Below are positions 51,579-61,313 of a stretch of 64,000 bases of DNA, in pieces; position 1 is the stretch's first letter, and each line of letters begins with the position of its first letter. The stretch is from a bacterium. GTDB lineage: Bacteria; Zhuqueibacterota; Zhuqueibacteria; Zhuqueibacterales; Zhuqueibacteraceae. Location of the stretch: positions 1-64,000 of the forward strand of contig JAKLJX010000009.1 of the NCBI GenBank assembly GCA_023150945.1, given 5' to 3'. Both the position numbers and the translations under genes were made by a program. The notes under the pieces were generated by a model. That model was given only the letters and a program-made list of their open reading frames with translations. It was not told the DNA's origin and searched no databases.

Positions 51579-52730
51579 ATGCCTGCGCAACGCAAAATCC
51601 GCTTCGGCGTCATCGGCTGCGGCCTGATGGGCCGTGAATTTGCGGTGGCCTGTGGCCGCTGGCCCGCCCTGTTGGAGACCAAAGCCCGGCCTGAAATCGT
51701 GGCGATCTGTGATCTCAACGAAAAATTGTTCGACTGGTACACCGGCAATTTTTCCTCGATCAAGCTGGCCACGCGCAACTATCACGACTTGCTCGCCGCC
51801 TCAGAGGTGGACGCCGTTTACTGCGCCGTGCCGCATCACTTGCACGAACAATTCTATTGTGACATTCTCGCCGCCGGCAAGCATCTGCTGGGCGAGAAGC
51901 CTTTCGGCATCGATTTGGCCGCCAATCAACGCATCCTCGCCGCCATCGCACAGCATCCGAAACTGTTCGTGCGCTGCTCCTCGGAATATCCCTTCTACCC
52001 CGGCGGCCATCAGGTGCACAAGTACATTCTCGAGAATCCCTGGGGCCGCATCATCGAAGTCAACAGCGGCTATCTGCATTCTTCCGATCTGAATTTCAAC
52101 AAAGCCATCAATTGGAAACGCACGCTGGCGATCAACGGCGAGTACGGCTGCCTGGGCGATCTCGGCATGCACGCGCTGCATTTGCCTTTGCGCGCGCGCT
52201 GGCTTCCCACGCGGCTGTATGCTGCGCTCACCAAGATCGTCACCCACCGGCCGGACGGCAAAGGCGGCATGGCGCCCTGCGAAACCTGGGACAATGCCAC
52301 GCTGCACTGCGAAGTCAAGCACCCGAGCGAGGGCTATACCTTTCCGATGACGGTAAAGACCTATCGCATCGCGCCGGGCGAAACCGATACCTGGTACCTC
52401 GAAGTGCTGGGCACCAAATTCAGCGCGCGCTACAGCACCAAGTTCACCAAAACGCTGCAGACCATGCGCTACGAAAACGGCGGACCGCAAGTCTGGCAGC
52501 ACGAGGATCTGGGCTATGCCTCGGCCTACACGACGGTGACCGGCGGCATTTTTGAATTCGGCTTCACCGATGCCATTCTGCAGATGTGGGCCGCTTTCAT
52601 CGACGAGCTTCATGAGCCGCGGCCGAACATGCCCTTCGGCTGTATCACGCCGGAAGAAACCCTGCTGCAGCATAAGATTCTCACCGCGGCGCTGCACTCG
52701 GGCAAAACCGGCAATGCCGTTGCGGTATGA
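51579..52730 (+). CDS. Gfo/Idh/MocA family NAD(P)-dependent oxidoreductase
   Basis: 383 residues. Nucleotide-binding loop GVIGCGLMG (10-18), acidic end of strand 2 in AICDLNEK, catalytic EKP at 106-108 (LLGEKPFG), and the C-terminal beta-sheet domain with NGEYGCLGDLGMHALHLP, where H of the DxxxH motif lies. Oxidises or reduces a sugar hydroxyl or carbonyl. Cytosolic. Second enzyme of the plus-strand cluster. Confidence 0.93.
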   Translation: MPAQRKIRFGVIGCGLMGREFAVACGRWPALLETKARPEIVAICDLNEKLFDWYTGNFSSIKLATRNYHDLLAASEVDAVYCAVPHHLHEQFYCDILAAGKHLLGEKPFGIDLAANQRILAAIAQHPKLFVRCSSEYPFYPGGHQVHKYILENPWGRIIEVNSGYLHSSDLNFNKAINWKRTLAINGEYGCLGDLGMHALHLPLRARWLPTRLYAALTKIVTHRPDGKGGMAPCETWDNATLHCEVKHPSEGYTFPMTVKTYRIAPGETDTWYLEVLGTKFSARYSTKFTKTLQTMRYENGGPQVWQHEDLGYASAYTTVTGGIFEFGFTDAILQMWAAFIDELHEPRPNMPFGCITPEETLLQHKILTAALHSGKTGNAVAV

Positions 52731-52930
52731 CATGGTGATTGGCCTGGCAAACTCGTTTATTGCAAGTGCTCAGCAGCAAACGCTGAGAGAGTCTTGATCA
52801 CAAAGCAAACATTTCAACCGCGCAGACGTGGTGAGCGCAGCGCCGTCACCTCAAATAGCCGCTCAGCGTTTTCTGCGACTCCGCGGTTGATTCTCGGTTC
52901 CGGCTCGACCGGCCCAGGGAGATACCTGCC

Positions 52931-53602
52931 ATGAAACGATCGCAAATCAACGCGCTGCAACGCGAGGCCGTTGCTTTTTTCGAGCAACATCACTTTCATT
53001 TACCGCCGTGGGCATTCTGGACTACGGCCGACTGGCAGAAGAACCGCAGCCACGCACAGGAAGTCGTGGACAAAAAGCTCGGCTGGGACCTCACCGATTT
53101 CGGCCTGGGCAAGTTTCGCGCAATGGGCCTGGTGATGTTCACCCTGCGCAACGGCAAACTGGGCGAGGTGGGCGGCAAAGACTATTGTGAAAAAGCCATG
53201 ATCGCGCAAGAAGAGCAGGTGACGCTCTGGCATTTTCACTGGCACAAGATGGAAGACATCATCAATCGCGGCGGCGGCGACCTGGTCGTCGAAGTCTGCA
53301 ACGCCACGCCCGAGGAGCAACTGGCGGACACGCCGGTAACTGTGCTCACCGATGGCGTCGCCCGCACCGTCGCGGCGCAGGGCAAGATCATCTTGCGGCC
53401 CGGCGAAAGCATTACGCTGCCGCCCCGCATGTATCATCAATTCTATGCCGCGGCGGGCAAAGGCCCGGTGTTGATCGGCGAGGTGTCGCGCGTGAATGAT
53501 GATGACAAGGACAATCGCTTTCTCGCGCCGGTAGGCCGCTTTCCGACGATCGAGGAAGATGAGCCGCCGTTGTACTATTTGTGCAACGAATACCCGGCCT
53601 AG
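52931..53602 (+). CDS. D-lyxose ketol-isomerase family protein
   Basis: 223 residues (normal about 225), with GGGAG upstream of the ATG. Family signatures: WDLTDFGLGKFRAMGLVMFTLRNG; metal ligands in WHFHWHKMEDIINRGGG (H101-H105 and E108) and in RMYHQFYA (H169); and a C-terminal EEDEPPLYYLCNEYP. D-lyxose isomerase converts D-lyxose to D-xylulose and D-mannose to D-fructose. It gives the cluster an aldose-to-ketose step before kinase and aldolase. Confidence 0.92.
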   Translation: MKRSQINALQREAVAFFEQHHFHLPPWAFWTTADWQKNRSHAQEVVDKKLGWDLTDFGLGKFRAMGLVMFTLRNGKLGEVGGKDYCEKAMIAQEEQVTLWHFHWHKMEDIINRGGGDLVVEVCNATPEEQLADTPVTVLTDGVARTVAAQGKIILRPGESITLPPRMYHQFYAAAGKGPVLIGEVSRVNDDDKDNRFLAPVGRFPTIEEDEPPLYYLCNEYPA

Positions 53603-53758
53603 CTCTCTTTGGACGCAGAGGAATGCTGATGGTCGTCTCTGTCTGTGTTCTTCTCTGAGCAGCAACGTCCCCCGGGTGCAGGCGCGCGGCGACACCATCA
53701 TTGCCACGCGCAGAGAATTCTCCCGTCAAATCATTTTGCCTTGCATTGGGATCACCCC

Positions 53759-54835
53759 ATGGCAACCCTCTTCGGCAAAACCTGGACGCGCGCCGAGCTG
53801 CTCGCACATGTCGGCGATATTCGCCAGCTCGCCGATATTCGTTTGTGCGAGTTGAACGACGGCCCGGGCCGCGGCGTGCGCCTGGCGGAGTTCAAAACCG
53901 GATCCGGCTTCAGCTTCACCGTGCTGCTCGATCGCGGCCTGGATATTCACGACGCCAACTACCAAGGCATGGCGCTGGCGTGGCAATCCGCCGGCGGCAT
54001 CACGGCACCGTCTTTGTTCGAGCCGGAGGGCCTGGGCTGGTTGCGCACGTTTCACGGCGGCTGGCTGAACACCTGCGGCCTGACCAACGCCGGCTCGCCT
54101 GGCCGCGATGAGCTGGGTGAGTACGGCCTGCACGGCCGAATTTCGAATCTGCCGGCGCAACTCCTCGGTTGCGGCGGCCGCTGGCGCGGTGATGACTACG
54201 AGCTGTGGCTCGCGGCGAGCGTGCGCGAGACCTCGGTGTTCGGATGCAATCTGCAATTGACGCGGCGGCTGACCGCGCGCCTCGGCGAGAGCATGCTGGA
54301 GATTGCCGACACCATCGAGAATCTCGGCGATAAGCCCACGCCGTTCATGCTGCTCTATCACTGCAATTTCGGATTTCCATTGCTGGCGGAGGGCAGCCGA
54401 GTGGTGATCAACCAAGAATCCGTCCGGTCGCGCGATGCCGCGGCCCAAGCCGGACTCGACCGGCATTTGGTCATGGAAGCGCCGCAAGCCGGCTATGCGG
54501 AACAGGTTTTCTTTCACGCCGCAAAGGCAGCACAAGACGGCATGGTGACCGCGGCGCTGATCAATGACGGCCTGCAGTTGGCGGGATACGTTTCCTATCG
54601 CCAGCGGGAACTGCCCGAGTTGATCGAATGGAAGCAAATGGGCAGCGGCACGTACGCGCTGGGCCTGGAGCCGGCCAACTGTCTGGTGATGGGCCGCGCC
54701 GCCGAGCGCGAACGCGGCACCTTGCGCCACCTCGCCCCGGGTGAAACGTGCGAAACCCTGCTGCGCCTGGGCGTGGCCGCAGGCCGCAATAACCTCGCTC
54801 GACTCCTCGAGACGATAGGTGGTGAAGGGCGATGA
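53759..54835 (+). CDS. DUF4432 family aldose-epimerase-like protein
   Basis: 358 residues from the ATG at 53759; upstream codons are not credible. DUF4432 features: TVLLDRGLDIHDANYQGMALAW, GGWLNTCGLTNAG, YGLHGRISNLPA, and MLLYHCNFGFPLL with likely catalytic His. The fold is the galactose mutarotase sandwich. Probably speeds anomer exchange of the sugar entering the lyxose isomerase encoded just upstream. Confidence 0.87.
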   Translation: MATLFGKTWTRAELLAHVGDIRQLADIRLCELNDGPGRGVRLAEFKTGSGFSFTVLLDRGLDIHDANYQGMALAWQSAGGITAPSLFEPEGLGWLRTFHGGWLNTCGLTNAGSPGRDELGEYGLHGRISNLPAQLLGCGGRWRGDDYELWLAASVRETSVFGCNLQLTRRLTARLGESMLEIADTIENLGDKPTPFMLLYHCNFGFPLLAEGSRVVINQESVRSRDAAAQAGLDRHLVMEAPQAGYAEQVFFHAAKAAQDGMVTAALINDGLQLAGYVSYRQRELPELIEWKQMGSGTYALGLEPANCLVMGRAAERERGTLRHLAPGETCETLLRLGVAAGRNNLARLLETIGGEGR

Positions 54836-54972
54836 TTGCCGTTTGGACTTTTGCACGATTTGCACTGCAAACACGGTGAATTCAATTCTTGTCAGAAGAT
54901 TGCCGCTGGCAATCCGGTGAAGCACTAGTGCCGTTCTCTTTGATTCACAAATTTCCTGCTGAACCGCACGCC

Positions 54973-55947
54973 ATGACCATCCGCAATCTCGACTACGAAT
55001 GCTATCTCGAGGCCGTCAACAGCCAGCGCAATCATCAGGAAGACTGGCTGAGGACGGGCTATGCGCCGCGCGGTTTTTATCTGAAAGACTTCTGTTTGAT
55101 CCAACGCGGCGGCCTCTACCATCTCTTTCACATCGCCGGCGTGCCGAATGTGAGCTGCTGCCTGCCCGGTAACGAGATCTGGTTCGGCCACGCCACCACG
55201 GCCGACTTCCAAACCTGGCAGACGCATGAGCCTTGCTTCTACCTCAATCCTGAAGGTTGGGACAATGGCCATGTGTTCGCGCCGTTTGTGATCGAAGCGC
55301 AGGGCCGCTATTGGATGTTCTACACCGGCGTCACCCTCGAGAACACGCAGCGCATTGGGCTGGCGACTTCGGACGATTTGTTTCACTGGCAGCGCGTGGG
55401 CCAGCGGCCGGTGATCCGGCCGGAAGAATTCGGCTGGGCGTTTTGTCCCACCGCAAAGGGCGCGGCCTGCCGCGATCCCCATGTGATCAAACGGGGCAAT
55501 GAGTTTTGGCTTTACTACACCGCGGTCACCAACACCGGCCGTGCCTGCATCGCACGCGCCACTTCCACCAATCTGATCGATTGGCAGGATCAAGGCCCGG
55601 CCTATCTCGAAAAGGATTTGACCCACCCGGAATCATGCAACGTGCAGGAATGGCGCAACCAGTACCTGCTCTTCTTCGGCGGCCACCTCGCATCCTGGTC
55701 GTATGTGATTTCGGACGACCCGGCGCACTGGCCGGAGCAAACGCCGCGGCCAGTTGGCTTGGGCATGACGGCAATGGAAGTCATCAAGCGCGCGAGGGCG
55801 CGCTGGCTGGTGGCTTACTTTCGTCTGGGCGTGGGGCATCGCTCGGACGGCTTTCGTTTGTTTCTCGGTGTGATCGATTGGTCACAACCGCAGCCGATGA
55901 TTCAACCGATCGCGAATGCCGCAGCGTTGGTGGAATTTGGCTTCTGA
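54973..55947 (+). CDS. Five-bladed beta-propeller glycosidase-like protein (GH43/GH32-type)
   Basis: 324 residues from the ATG at 54973. Repeating blades: YHLFHIAGV, IWFGHATTADFQTWQ, YWMFYTGVTLENTQRIGLATSDDLFHWQ, CRDPHVIKRGNEFWLYYTAV and RATSTNLIDWQ. CRDPHV holds the Asp of the DP motif, and ESCNVQEWRNQYLLFFG a likely acid. No signal peptide, so it acts on internalised oligosaccharides, or is a phosphorylase-like relative. Exact family uncertain. Confidence 0.78.
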   Translation: MTIRNLDYECYLEAVNSQRNHQEDWLRTGYAPRGFYLKDFCLIQRGGLYHLFHIAGVPNVSCCLPGNEIWFGHATTADFQTWQTHEPCFYLNPEGWDNGHVFAPFVIEAQGRYWMFYTGVTLENTQRIGLATSDDLFHWQRVGQRPVIRPEEFGWAFCPTAKGAACRDPHVIKRGNEFWLYYTAVTNTGRACIARATSTNLIDWQDQGPAYLEKDLTHPESCNVQEWRNQYLLFFGGHLASWSYVISDDPAHWPEQTPRPVGLGMTAMEVIKRARARWLVAYFRLGVGHRSDGFRLFLGVIDWSQPQPMIQPIANAAALVEFGF

Positions 55948-56056
55948 CCGGGCTGTAATTCCATCGAGACGCATTTGAACTTGTAACTCGAAATACACGA
56001 AAAGCGCCATAAGCGTTCCTGGCCAAACCGGAAACCAACCAATCCACGGATGATTC

Positions 56057-59000
56057 ATGCGACCATTACCTCTTTCCCGCGCCACCTTCTGGTGGCTCCT
56101 GCTTCTGTTCTCATTCGGATCTCTCATGGCCAAACCTTCTCATCCCCGTCTGATGGCCGATGCCGCTGACATTGCGCAGGCCCGGCGTTGGTATCAGCAA
56201 CATGCCTGGTATCGCAAGATTTTCGACAGTCAGCAGGCGGAGCTCGACCGTTTTCTCAAGCGCCGGCCGATCTACGTCTCGCCGGTGAAGCAGACGTATC
56301 AGTACAAAATGTACACCTGCCCCAAGCACGACGTCGAATTGAAGTACGAATTGTTCCGGCCGCATGATCATCGCTGCCCGGTGGACACCACCGAAGTCCA
56401 TCGCGGCGAGAAATACGACTCCGCCTGGTCGGGCTGGTACAACCGCGAGCTGGCCACCTATCTGGTGTGGATGGGAATGCTGTATCAAGTGCACGGCGAA
56501 AAGAAATACGCCGAGGCCGGCCGCGAGATTCTCATGCAGTTCGCCGATCTCTATCTGAAATATCCCACCACCAACACCATTCTCGGGCCGGCGCATGTTT
56601 TCTTCGGCACGCTGTCGGAATCCTTCTGGGGCGTGGACATGGCTTACGGCTATGACCTGCTCTACGATTATGAAGGCTTCACGCCTGCCGATCGGCGCAA
56701 GCTCAAGGAGAAGTTCTTCTATCCCCTGGCGGAGATTACGCAGAAATTTCCGGAGTCCGCTTCGAACCGCCAGCTTTGGTACAACAACGTCTCGGCGGCA
56801 GTCGGCTTTTTGTATGAAGATCCGGCGCTCATCGATTTTGCGATGAAAGGCCAGTACGGCTTCGAATGGCAATTAGGCTCGGCCACGCCGGAAAGCGGCT
56901 TTTGGGCCGAGGGCCCGGGTTATCATTATGTCGCCTTACGTGGCATGATTCATCTCGCTGAAATGGCGCGCCACAACGGCATGGATTTGTACCGCCGCAG
57001 CATCGCCGGCCGCACGATGAAAAAGATGTTCGACGTGCCCTTCGAATTGATCAAACCGAACTATGAATTCCCCCGCATCAAAGACAGCGGCGGCGGCAAT
57101 ATTCTGGAATATGCGACGTTCTATGAGATCGGCTACGCGGTTTACCGCGATCCGCGCTATCTGGCGCTGCTCCATCTCACGCAAGTGAAGCGCGGCACCC
57201 AGGTAGTCGGCGAAGAATCCGGTTTGGGCAGCAAACGCTCGCCGATTTCGATGTTCAACCTCGTGCCGGTGCTGCCCTTTCCCGCGGACACCACCAGCAT
57301 CTATCCCGAAGCAAGCTTCAACCTCGAAGGCAATGGCTTTGCCATTTTGCGCAATCGCGCGGGCGACAACCGGCGCTATCTCTATCTCGACTACGGCTTG
57401 ATGGGCGGCGAGCACGGTCATCCCGATCGTCTGCAAATGGGCTACTATGCGCTGGCGGAGAATTGGATCGTCGATCCCTTGAATGAATCCTATTTCAATC
57501 CCAATCTCCAGCTCTGGTATCGCCAGAGCATTGCGCACAACACCGTGGTGTTGAATCAAACCACGCAGACGTGGACCAACGGCTACGGCAGATTCTTCGG
57601 CGCGCTGCCGGGCTTGCAGGTGGCTTCCGGCGGCACCGTGACCGCTTATCCCGGCGCCACGCTCACGCGCACTTTGCTGCAAATGGGAGATTACTTCATC
57701 GATCTCTTCGACGTGGCGTGCCCGGAAGAGCGCCTCATCGACTGGCCGCTGCACAGCTTCGGCGAGTTGAAAATCACCGGTGTCCATCTCAAAAAGCAGC
57801 CGCTTGATCGCTTCGGCCATCCGCCCGGCATTCCGGGCTACGATCAGCTCAGCGAAATCCACGCCGCCAAAACCGAGGGCGCCTGGAGTGGAACCTTCAC
57901 ACTGCAAAACGGCAAGGGTTTGCTGGTGAAAGCGATCGGCGAGGCGGGCACCGAAGTCTTTCAGGCGATGACGCCGCCGATCGGCGGATTTTACAAACAA
58001 ATGGTGCGCGACCCGCAGCCGGTGCCCATGCTGATGAGCCGGCGCCGCGCCAGCAGCACCCGCTTTGCGCATCTCGTGCATGCCTACCAATCCACACCGG
58101 CAGTGAGTGAATTCGAGCAAACGGCGGCGCCGCACACCTATCGCGTGCGCCACGCCCAGGGCGAAGATATTCTCTTCGCCGAGGTCGAGCAATCGCGCTT
58201 CTGGCTGCTGCGCCACGCGGCGAATCAACCCACGCTGCTGGCCGGATTCAACGTGAACGAAGTGAAATGGCAGGAAGCAACGCTGGTTTCCTCTCCTCTG
58301 CCGCTGGAAAAATTCGAATGCGCCTGGCAGGGCGAGAAACTGGCATTGCTCGCGCCCGAGCAGTTTGGCCGGCTCAAGATTTGGGCGCCTGCGGCCAGAG
58401 CGGTGCAAATGAACGGCAAGCCCGTGACGTTTCGGCGGGAGGGCGATTACGTCATCGTGCGCCAATCCGAAGGCGTGGCCCTGGCGATTCCCGACACGAC
58501 GCTCTTCCTCGGCATGCCGAATCAATTGAAAATTCGCGTGCTGAATCCCACCGCGCGGCCGGTGAGCGGCCGCATCAAGCTCTCGCTGCCGGCGGACTGG
58601 CCGGAGCATGTCAACAGCCAGCTCGATTGGTGGGGCGGCATTGTGAACCTGCTCACTTGGAACAAAGGCCCCATTCAGCGGCAGACGCAACCGGTCGCCA
58701 GTCGCCGCCTGGTGGGATGGCTGCATGGCCAGTTGTCCGAGACCAAGACCATTGCGGCCGGCGCGGTCGAAGAATTCATCCTGCCCATCAACGTCCCGAA
58801 TCAGGCGCCGGCGGTCACCTACGCCGTGCAGGTCAGCTTCGGCAAGGAAACTTGGACGCGGCCGTTTCGCGTCACTGCGCCGGTGAGCGCGGACTTGATA
58901 TTGCCGAATGGGGAAAAGGAAAGTCTGGCAATCACTCTCACCAATCACACGGCGCAGACGCTGCAGGTAACACCGCAACTTTTCGCGGATCCTGCCTGGC

Positions 59001-59854
59001 AAATATCGCAGCCGAAAGCCACTGCCGTGAACCTGGCGCCGCAATCCGCGCAGAAGCTGACGCTGCCCTTCAAACTCGCTGCCTACAACGCCAAGGAACA
59101 GCTTTATCCTGTGCGTCTGCAATTGAACAGCGCGAGCTTCCAATCCGAAACCGTGCGCGATCTCTGCGCCGGCGTCGCCCACTACGCCACCGCGCCGCCG
59201 GCGCTGGAGGGCAATTGGGAAGGCTGGAATCGCAGCACGCCCATGACCATCGACAAAGCCAGTCAAGTCTGCCGGCTGCTGATGGGCAATCAACCCTGGC
59301 AAGGCCCGCAGGATTTGTCGGCGAAGGTCTATGCCATGTACGATGAAGCCTATCTCTACGTCGGCGCCGAGGTGACGGACGATGTTTTGATCACACACTG
59401 GGATTTTCCGGTGATGAGCTATCCTTGGGACACCGACTGCATGGAAGTCATGCTCGACACGCGCACCAATTCCGAGCAGGGACATGATCCACCCACGCCC
59501 GGTTTGTTCCGCCATCTTGCCATGGCGGAATATCGCACCACGGACTTCGGCGCGAAGCAATGGCAGGGCGGCGGTGCCGGCGGGCCGTTGCTGCCCAAGC
59601 CGAATCTTGTGCCCAATGCTGAAACCTACTTCACCCGTACGGAAAAAGGCTACAACCTGATCTGCCGTTATCCGCTCGCCAGCTTGAAAGGCGTGCAAGC
59701 CGAGCCGGGTTACAAGATCGGTTTCGACGTCGCGATCAATGACAACGACGGCTTGAATTATCGCAAGAATCAGCATATTTGGGCGGGCTTCAACCAGAAT
59801 CAATCCTGGTGGGATGTCGGCACGATCGGCGTGTTGGTGTTCGGGCCAAAGTAA
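56057..59854 (+). CDS. Large heparinase II/III-like lyase with C-terminal CBM9-like domain
   Basis: 1265 residues; ATG with GGATG upstream. Signal peptide MRPLPLSRATFWWLLLLFSFGSLMA. Alpha/alpha toroid about 30-400; heparinase-type sandwich from about 415 with LDYGLMGGEHGHPDRLQMGYYALAENWIVDP (His in GEHGHPD) and YRQSIAHNTVVLNQ; Ig-like or beta-rich linkers (about 820-1030); C-terminal CBM9-like module from about 1040 (VYAMYDEAYLYVGAEVTDDVLITHWDFP, WDTDCMEVMLD, GFDVAINDND), which would hold the enzyme on polysaccharide. It is a secreted lyase of uronate-containing glycan, separately evolved from the three lyases on the other strand. Confidence 0.87.
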   Translation: MRPLPLSRATFWWLLLLFSFGSLMAKPSHPRLMADAADIAQARRWYQQHAWYRKIFDSQQAELDRFLKRRPIYVSPVKQTYQYKMYTCPKHDVELKYELFRPHDHRCPVDTTEVHRGEKYDSAWSGWYNRELATYLVWMGMLYQVHGEKKYAEAGREILMQFADLYLKYPTTNTILGPAHVFFGTLSESFWGVDMAYGYDLLYDYEGFTPADRRKLKEKFFYPLAEITQKFPESASNRQLWYNNVSAAVGFLYEDPALIDFAMKGQYGFEWQLGSATPESGFWAEGPGYHYVALRGMIHLAEMARHNGMDLYRRSIAGRTMKKMFDVPFELIKPNYEFPRIKDSGGGNILEYATFYEIGYAVYRDPRYLALLHLTQVKRGTQVVGEESGLGSKRSPISMFNLVPVLPFPADTTSIYPEASFNLEGNGFAILRNRAGDNRRYLYLDYGLMGGEHGHPDRLQMGYYALAENWIVDPLNESYFNPNLQLWYRQSIAHNTVVLNQTTQTWTNGYGRFFGALPGLQVASGGTVTAYPGATLTRTLLQMGDYFIDLFDVACPEERLIDWPLHSFGELKITGVHLKKQPLDRFGHPPGIPGYDQLSEIHAAKTEGAWSGTFTLQNGKGLLVKAIGEAGTEVFQAMTPPIGGFYKQMVRDPQPVPMLMSRRRASSTRFAHLVHAYQSTPAVSEFEQTAAPHTYRVRHAQGEDILFAEVEQSRFWLLRHAANQPTLLAGFNVNEVKWQEATLVSSPLPLEKFECAWQGEKLALLAPEQFGRLKIWAPAARAVQMNGKPVTFRREGDYVIVRQSEGVALAIPDTTLFLGMPNQLKIRVLNPTARPVSGRIKLSLPADWPEHVNSQLDWWGGIVNLLTWNKGPIQRQTQPVASRRLVGWLHGQLSETKTIAAGAVEEFILPINVPNQAPAVTYAVQVSFGKETWTRPFRVTAPVSADLILPNGEKESLAITLTNHTAQTLQVTPQLFADPAWQISQPKATAVNLAPQSAQKLTLPFKLAAYNAKEQLYPVRLQLNSASFQSETVRDLCAGVAHYATAPPALEGNWEGWNRSTPMTIDKASQVCRLLMGNQPWQGPQDLSAKVYAMYDEAYLYVGAEVTDDVLITHWDFPVMSYPWDTDCMEVMLDTRTNSEQGHDPPTPGLFRHLAMAEYRTTDFGAKQWQGGGAGGPLLPKPNLVPNAETYFTRTEKGYNLICRYPLASLKGVQAEPGYKIGFDVAINDNDGLNYRKNQHIWAGFNQNQSWWDVGTIGVLVFGPK

Positions 59855-59870
59855 AACCAAGGGAAACGGC

Positions 59871-61052
59871 ATGCCAGCTTATGACGTGGTCGCCGCCGGC
59901 CACCTGTGTCTTGATATCATTCCTCCCTTCACCGCGGCAAGCCGGGCCGCCGGCCAGCTGCTGCAGCCCGGCAAATTGCTGCACGTGGGCCCAGCCGTGT
60001 TGAGCACCGGCGGCGCGGTGTCGAACACCGGCATCGCCTTGAGCAAACAGGGCTGCCGGGTGGCTTTCATGGCGCAGGTGGGTGATGATGCCTTTGGCCG
60101 GATCATCATCGCGAAGATGTCGGCGTGGGGTGAGACGGCAGGCATCGCCGTGGACCCCGAACATGGCAGCTCGTATTCGATCGTGATTGCGCCGCCCGGC
60201 GTTGACCGCATCTTTCTGCATCATCCCGGCTGCAATGATTTCTTCAGCGCGCAGCGGCTGGATTGGGAGGTCGTGCCAGCGGCGCGTGTGTTTCACCTGG
60301 GCTATCCGCCGCTCATGCGCGCGCTCTATGCGGATGACGGCCGGGGTCTGGGAGAGATGCTGGCCCGGATCAAGTCACTCGCAGTGACGACCACGCTGGA
60401 CATGGCGATGCCCGATCCCGACAGCGAGGCCGGCCGCATGAGCTGGCGCAAGTGGCTGCGCCAGGTCATGCCGCATGTCGATGTCTTCATGCCGAGCATC
60501 GACGAGATGCTGTTGTTGTGGGATCGCAACGAATGGGAGAGTTGCCGGCAACGCGGCGGCAGTTTTGTCGAGACGGTGGAACTGGCGCGCTACCGGGAAA
60601 TCGCCGCGGGCCTGCTGGCCTTGGGCTGCGGCGTGGTGATCTTGAAGGCCGGGCCGCGCGGCCTGTATTGCCGCACCAATCACGCCGAACGCCTGCGTGA
60701 GATTCCAGTGCTGGCGTCTGCAACGGCGCAATCCTGGGCCAACCGCGAGCTCTGGGCCGCCGCGTTTGAACATGACAATCCGCAGTCTGCCGCCGGCGCC
60801 GGTGATGCTGCTGCTGCCGGCATCCTGGTGGCGCTGTTGCACGGCAAGTCGCTGGCAGACACCCTGCAATTCGGCAATTGCCTGGGCTATCAAAACCTGC
60901 GCGCGCTGGATACGGTTAGCGGCATCGGCACGCTGGCGGAAACTCAGGCATTGTTGCCGGTGCTGCCGGTAAAAGAGACGCCATTTTTGGATGAGCCCTG
61001 GCGCGCGACCAACCAGCGCGGCATTTGGGAGAGAAGCATCCACGAGAGTTGA
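59871..61052 (+). CDS. PfkB family carbohydrate kinase
   Basis: 394 residues from the ATG at 59871 with AAGGGAAA upstream; start lies 17 bp after the lyase stop. PfkB features: STGGAVSNTGIALSKQG (45-61), FMAQVGDDAFG (66-76), and the C-terminal SAAGAGDAAAAG (306-317) with the GAGD anion hole and catalytic Asp. Phosphorylates a sugar or uronate breakdown product; 2-keto-3-deoxy or ketose substrate is plausible beside isomerase and aldolases (inference). Slightly longer than average PfkB. Confidence 0.9.
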   Translation: MPAYDVVAAGHLCLDIIPPFTAASRAAGQLLQPGKLLHVGPAVLSTGGAVSNTGIALSKQGCRVAFMAQVGDDAFGRIIIAKMSAWGETAGIAVDPEHGSSYSIVIAPPGVDRIFLHHPGCNDFFSAQRLDWEVVPAARVFHLGYPPLMRALYADDGRGLGEMLARIKSLAVTTTLDMAMPDPDSEAGRMSWRKWLRQVMPHVDVFMPSIDEMLLLWDRNEWESCRQRGGSFVETVELARYREIAAGLLALGCGVVILKAGPRGLYCRTNHAERLREIPVLASATAQSWANRELWAAAFEHDNPQSAAGAGDAAAAGILVALLHGKSLADTLQFGNCLGYQNLRALDTVSGIGTLAETQALLPVLPVKETPFLDEPWRATNQRGIWERSIHES

Positions 61053-61313
61053 CACGGCCTCGTCGAGCCCTGAATAGGCGTGACTCGAAACTTGGCAACG
61101 ACACTGCAATGCGTCATGCCGCAAACATCTTTTTGGGCAGGGCAAGATCCGCGGCAGGTTCACCCGCGTTGCGGGAGAACAGCCCAATGATTCCTCCTTG
61201 CACCAATTTCACCGCGGCAAGAACACTTTACATCCTGTTGATGGGCTTCAGTATTACGGCGGCCATTTGAGTCGCGGCAAAACCAGCACACACCACCGAA
61301 CCCACAAAACACC
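61053..61313. other. Short intergenic gap
   Basis: About 260 bp between the kinase and SDR genes; no terminator, repeat or gene recognised. Confidence 0.5.

Noticed and set aside
56936-59872. 978-codon minus-strand frame opposite the large lyase
   Set aside because: Antisense shadow; the plus-strand frame has signal peptide, lyase motifs and CBM.
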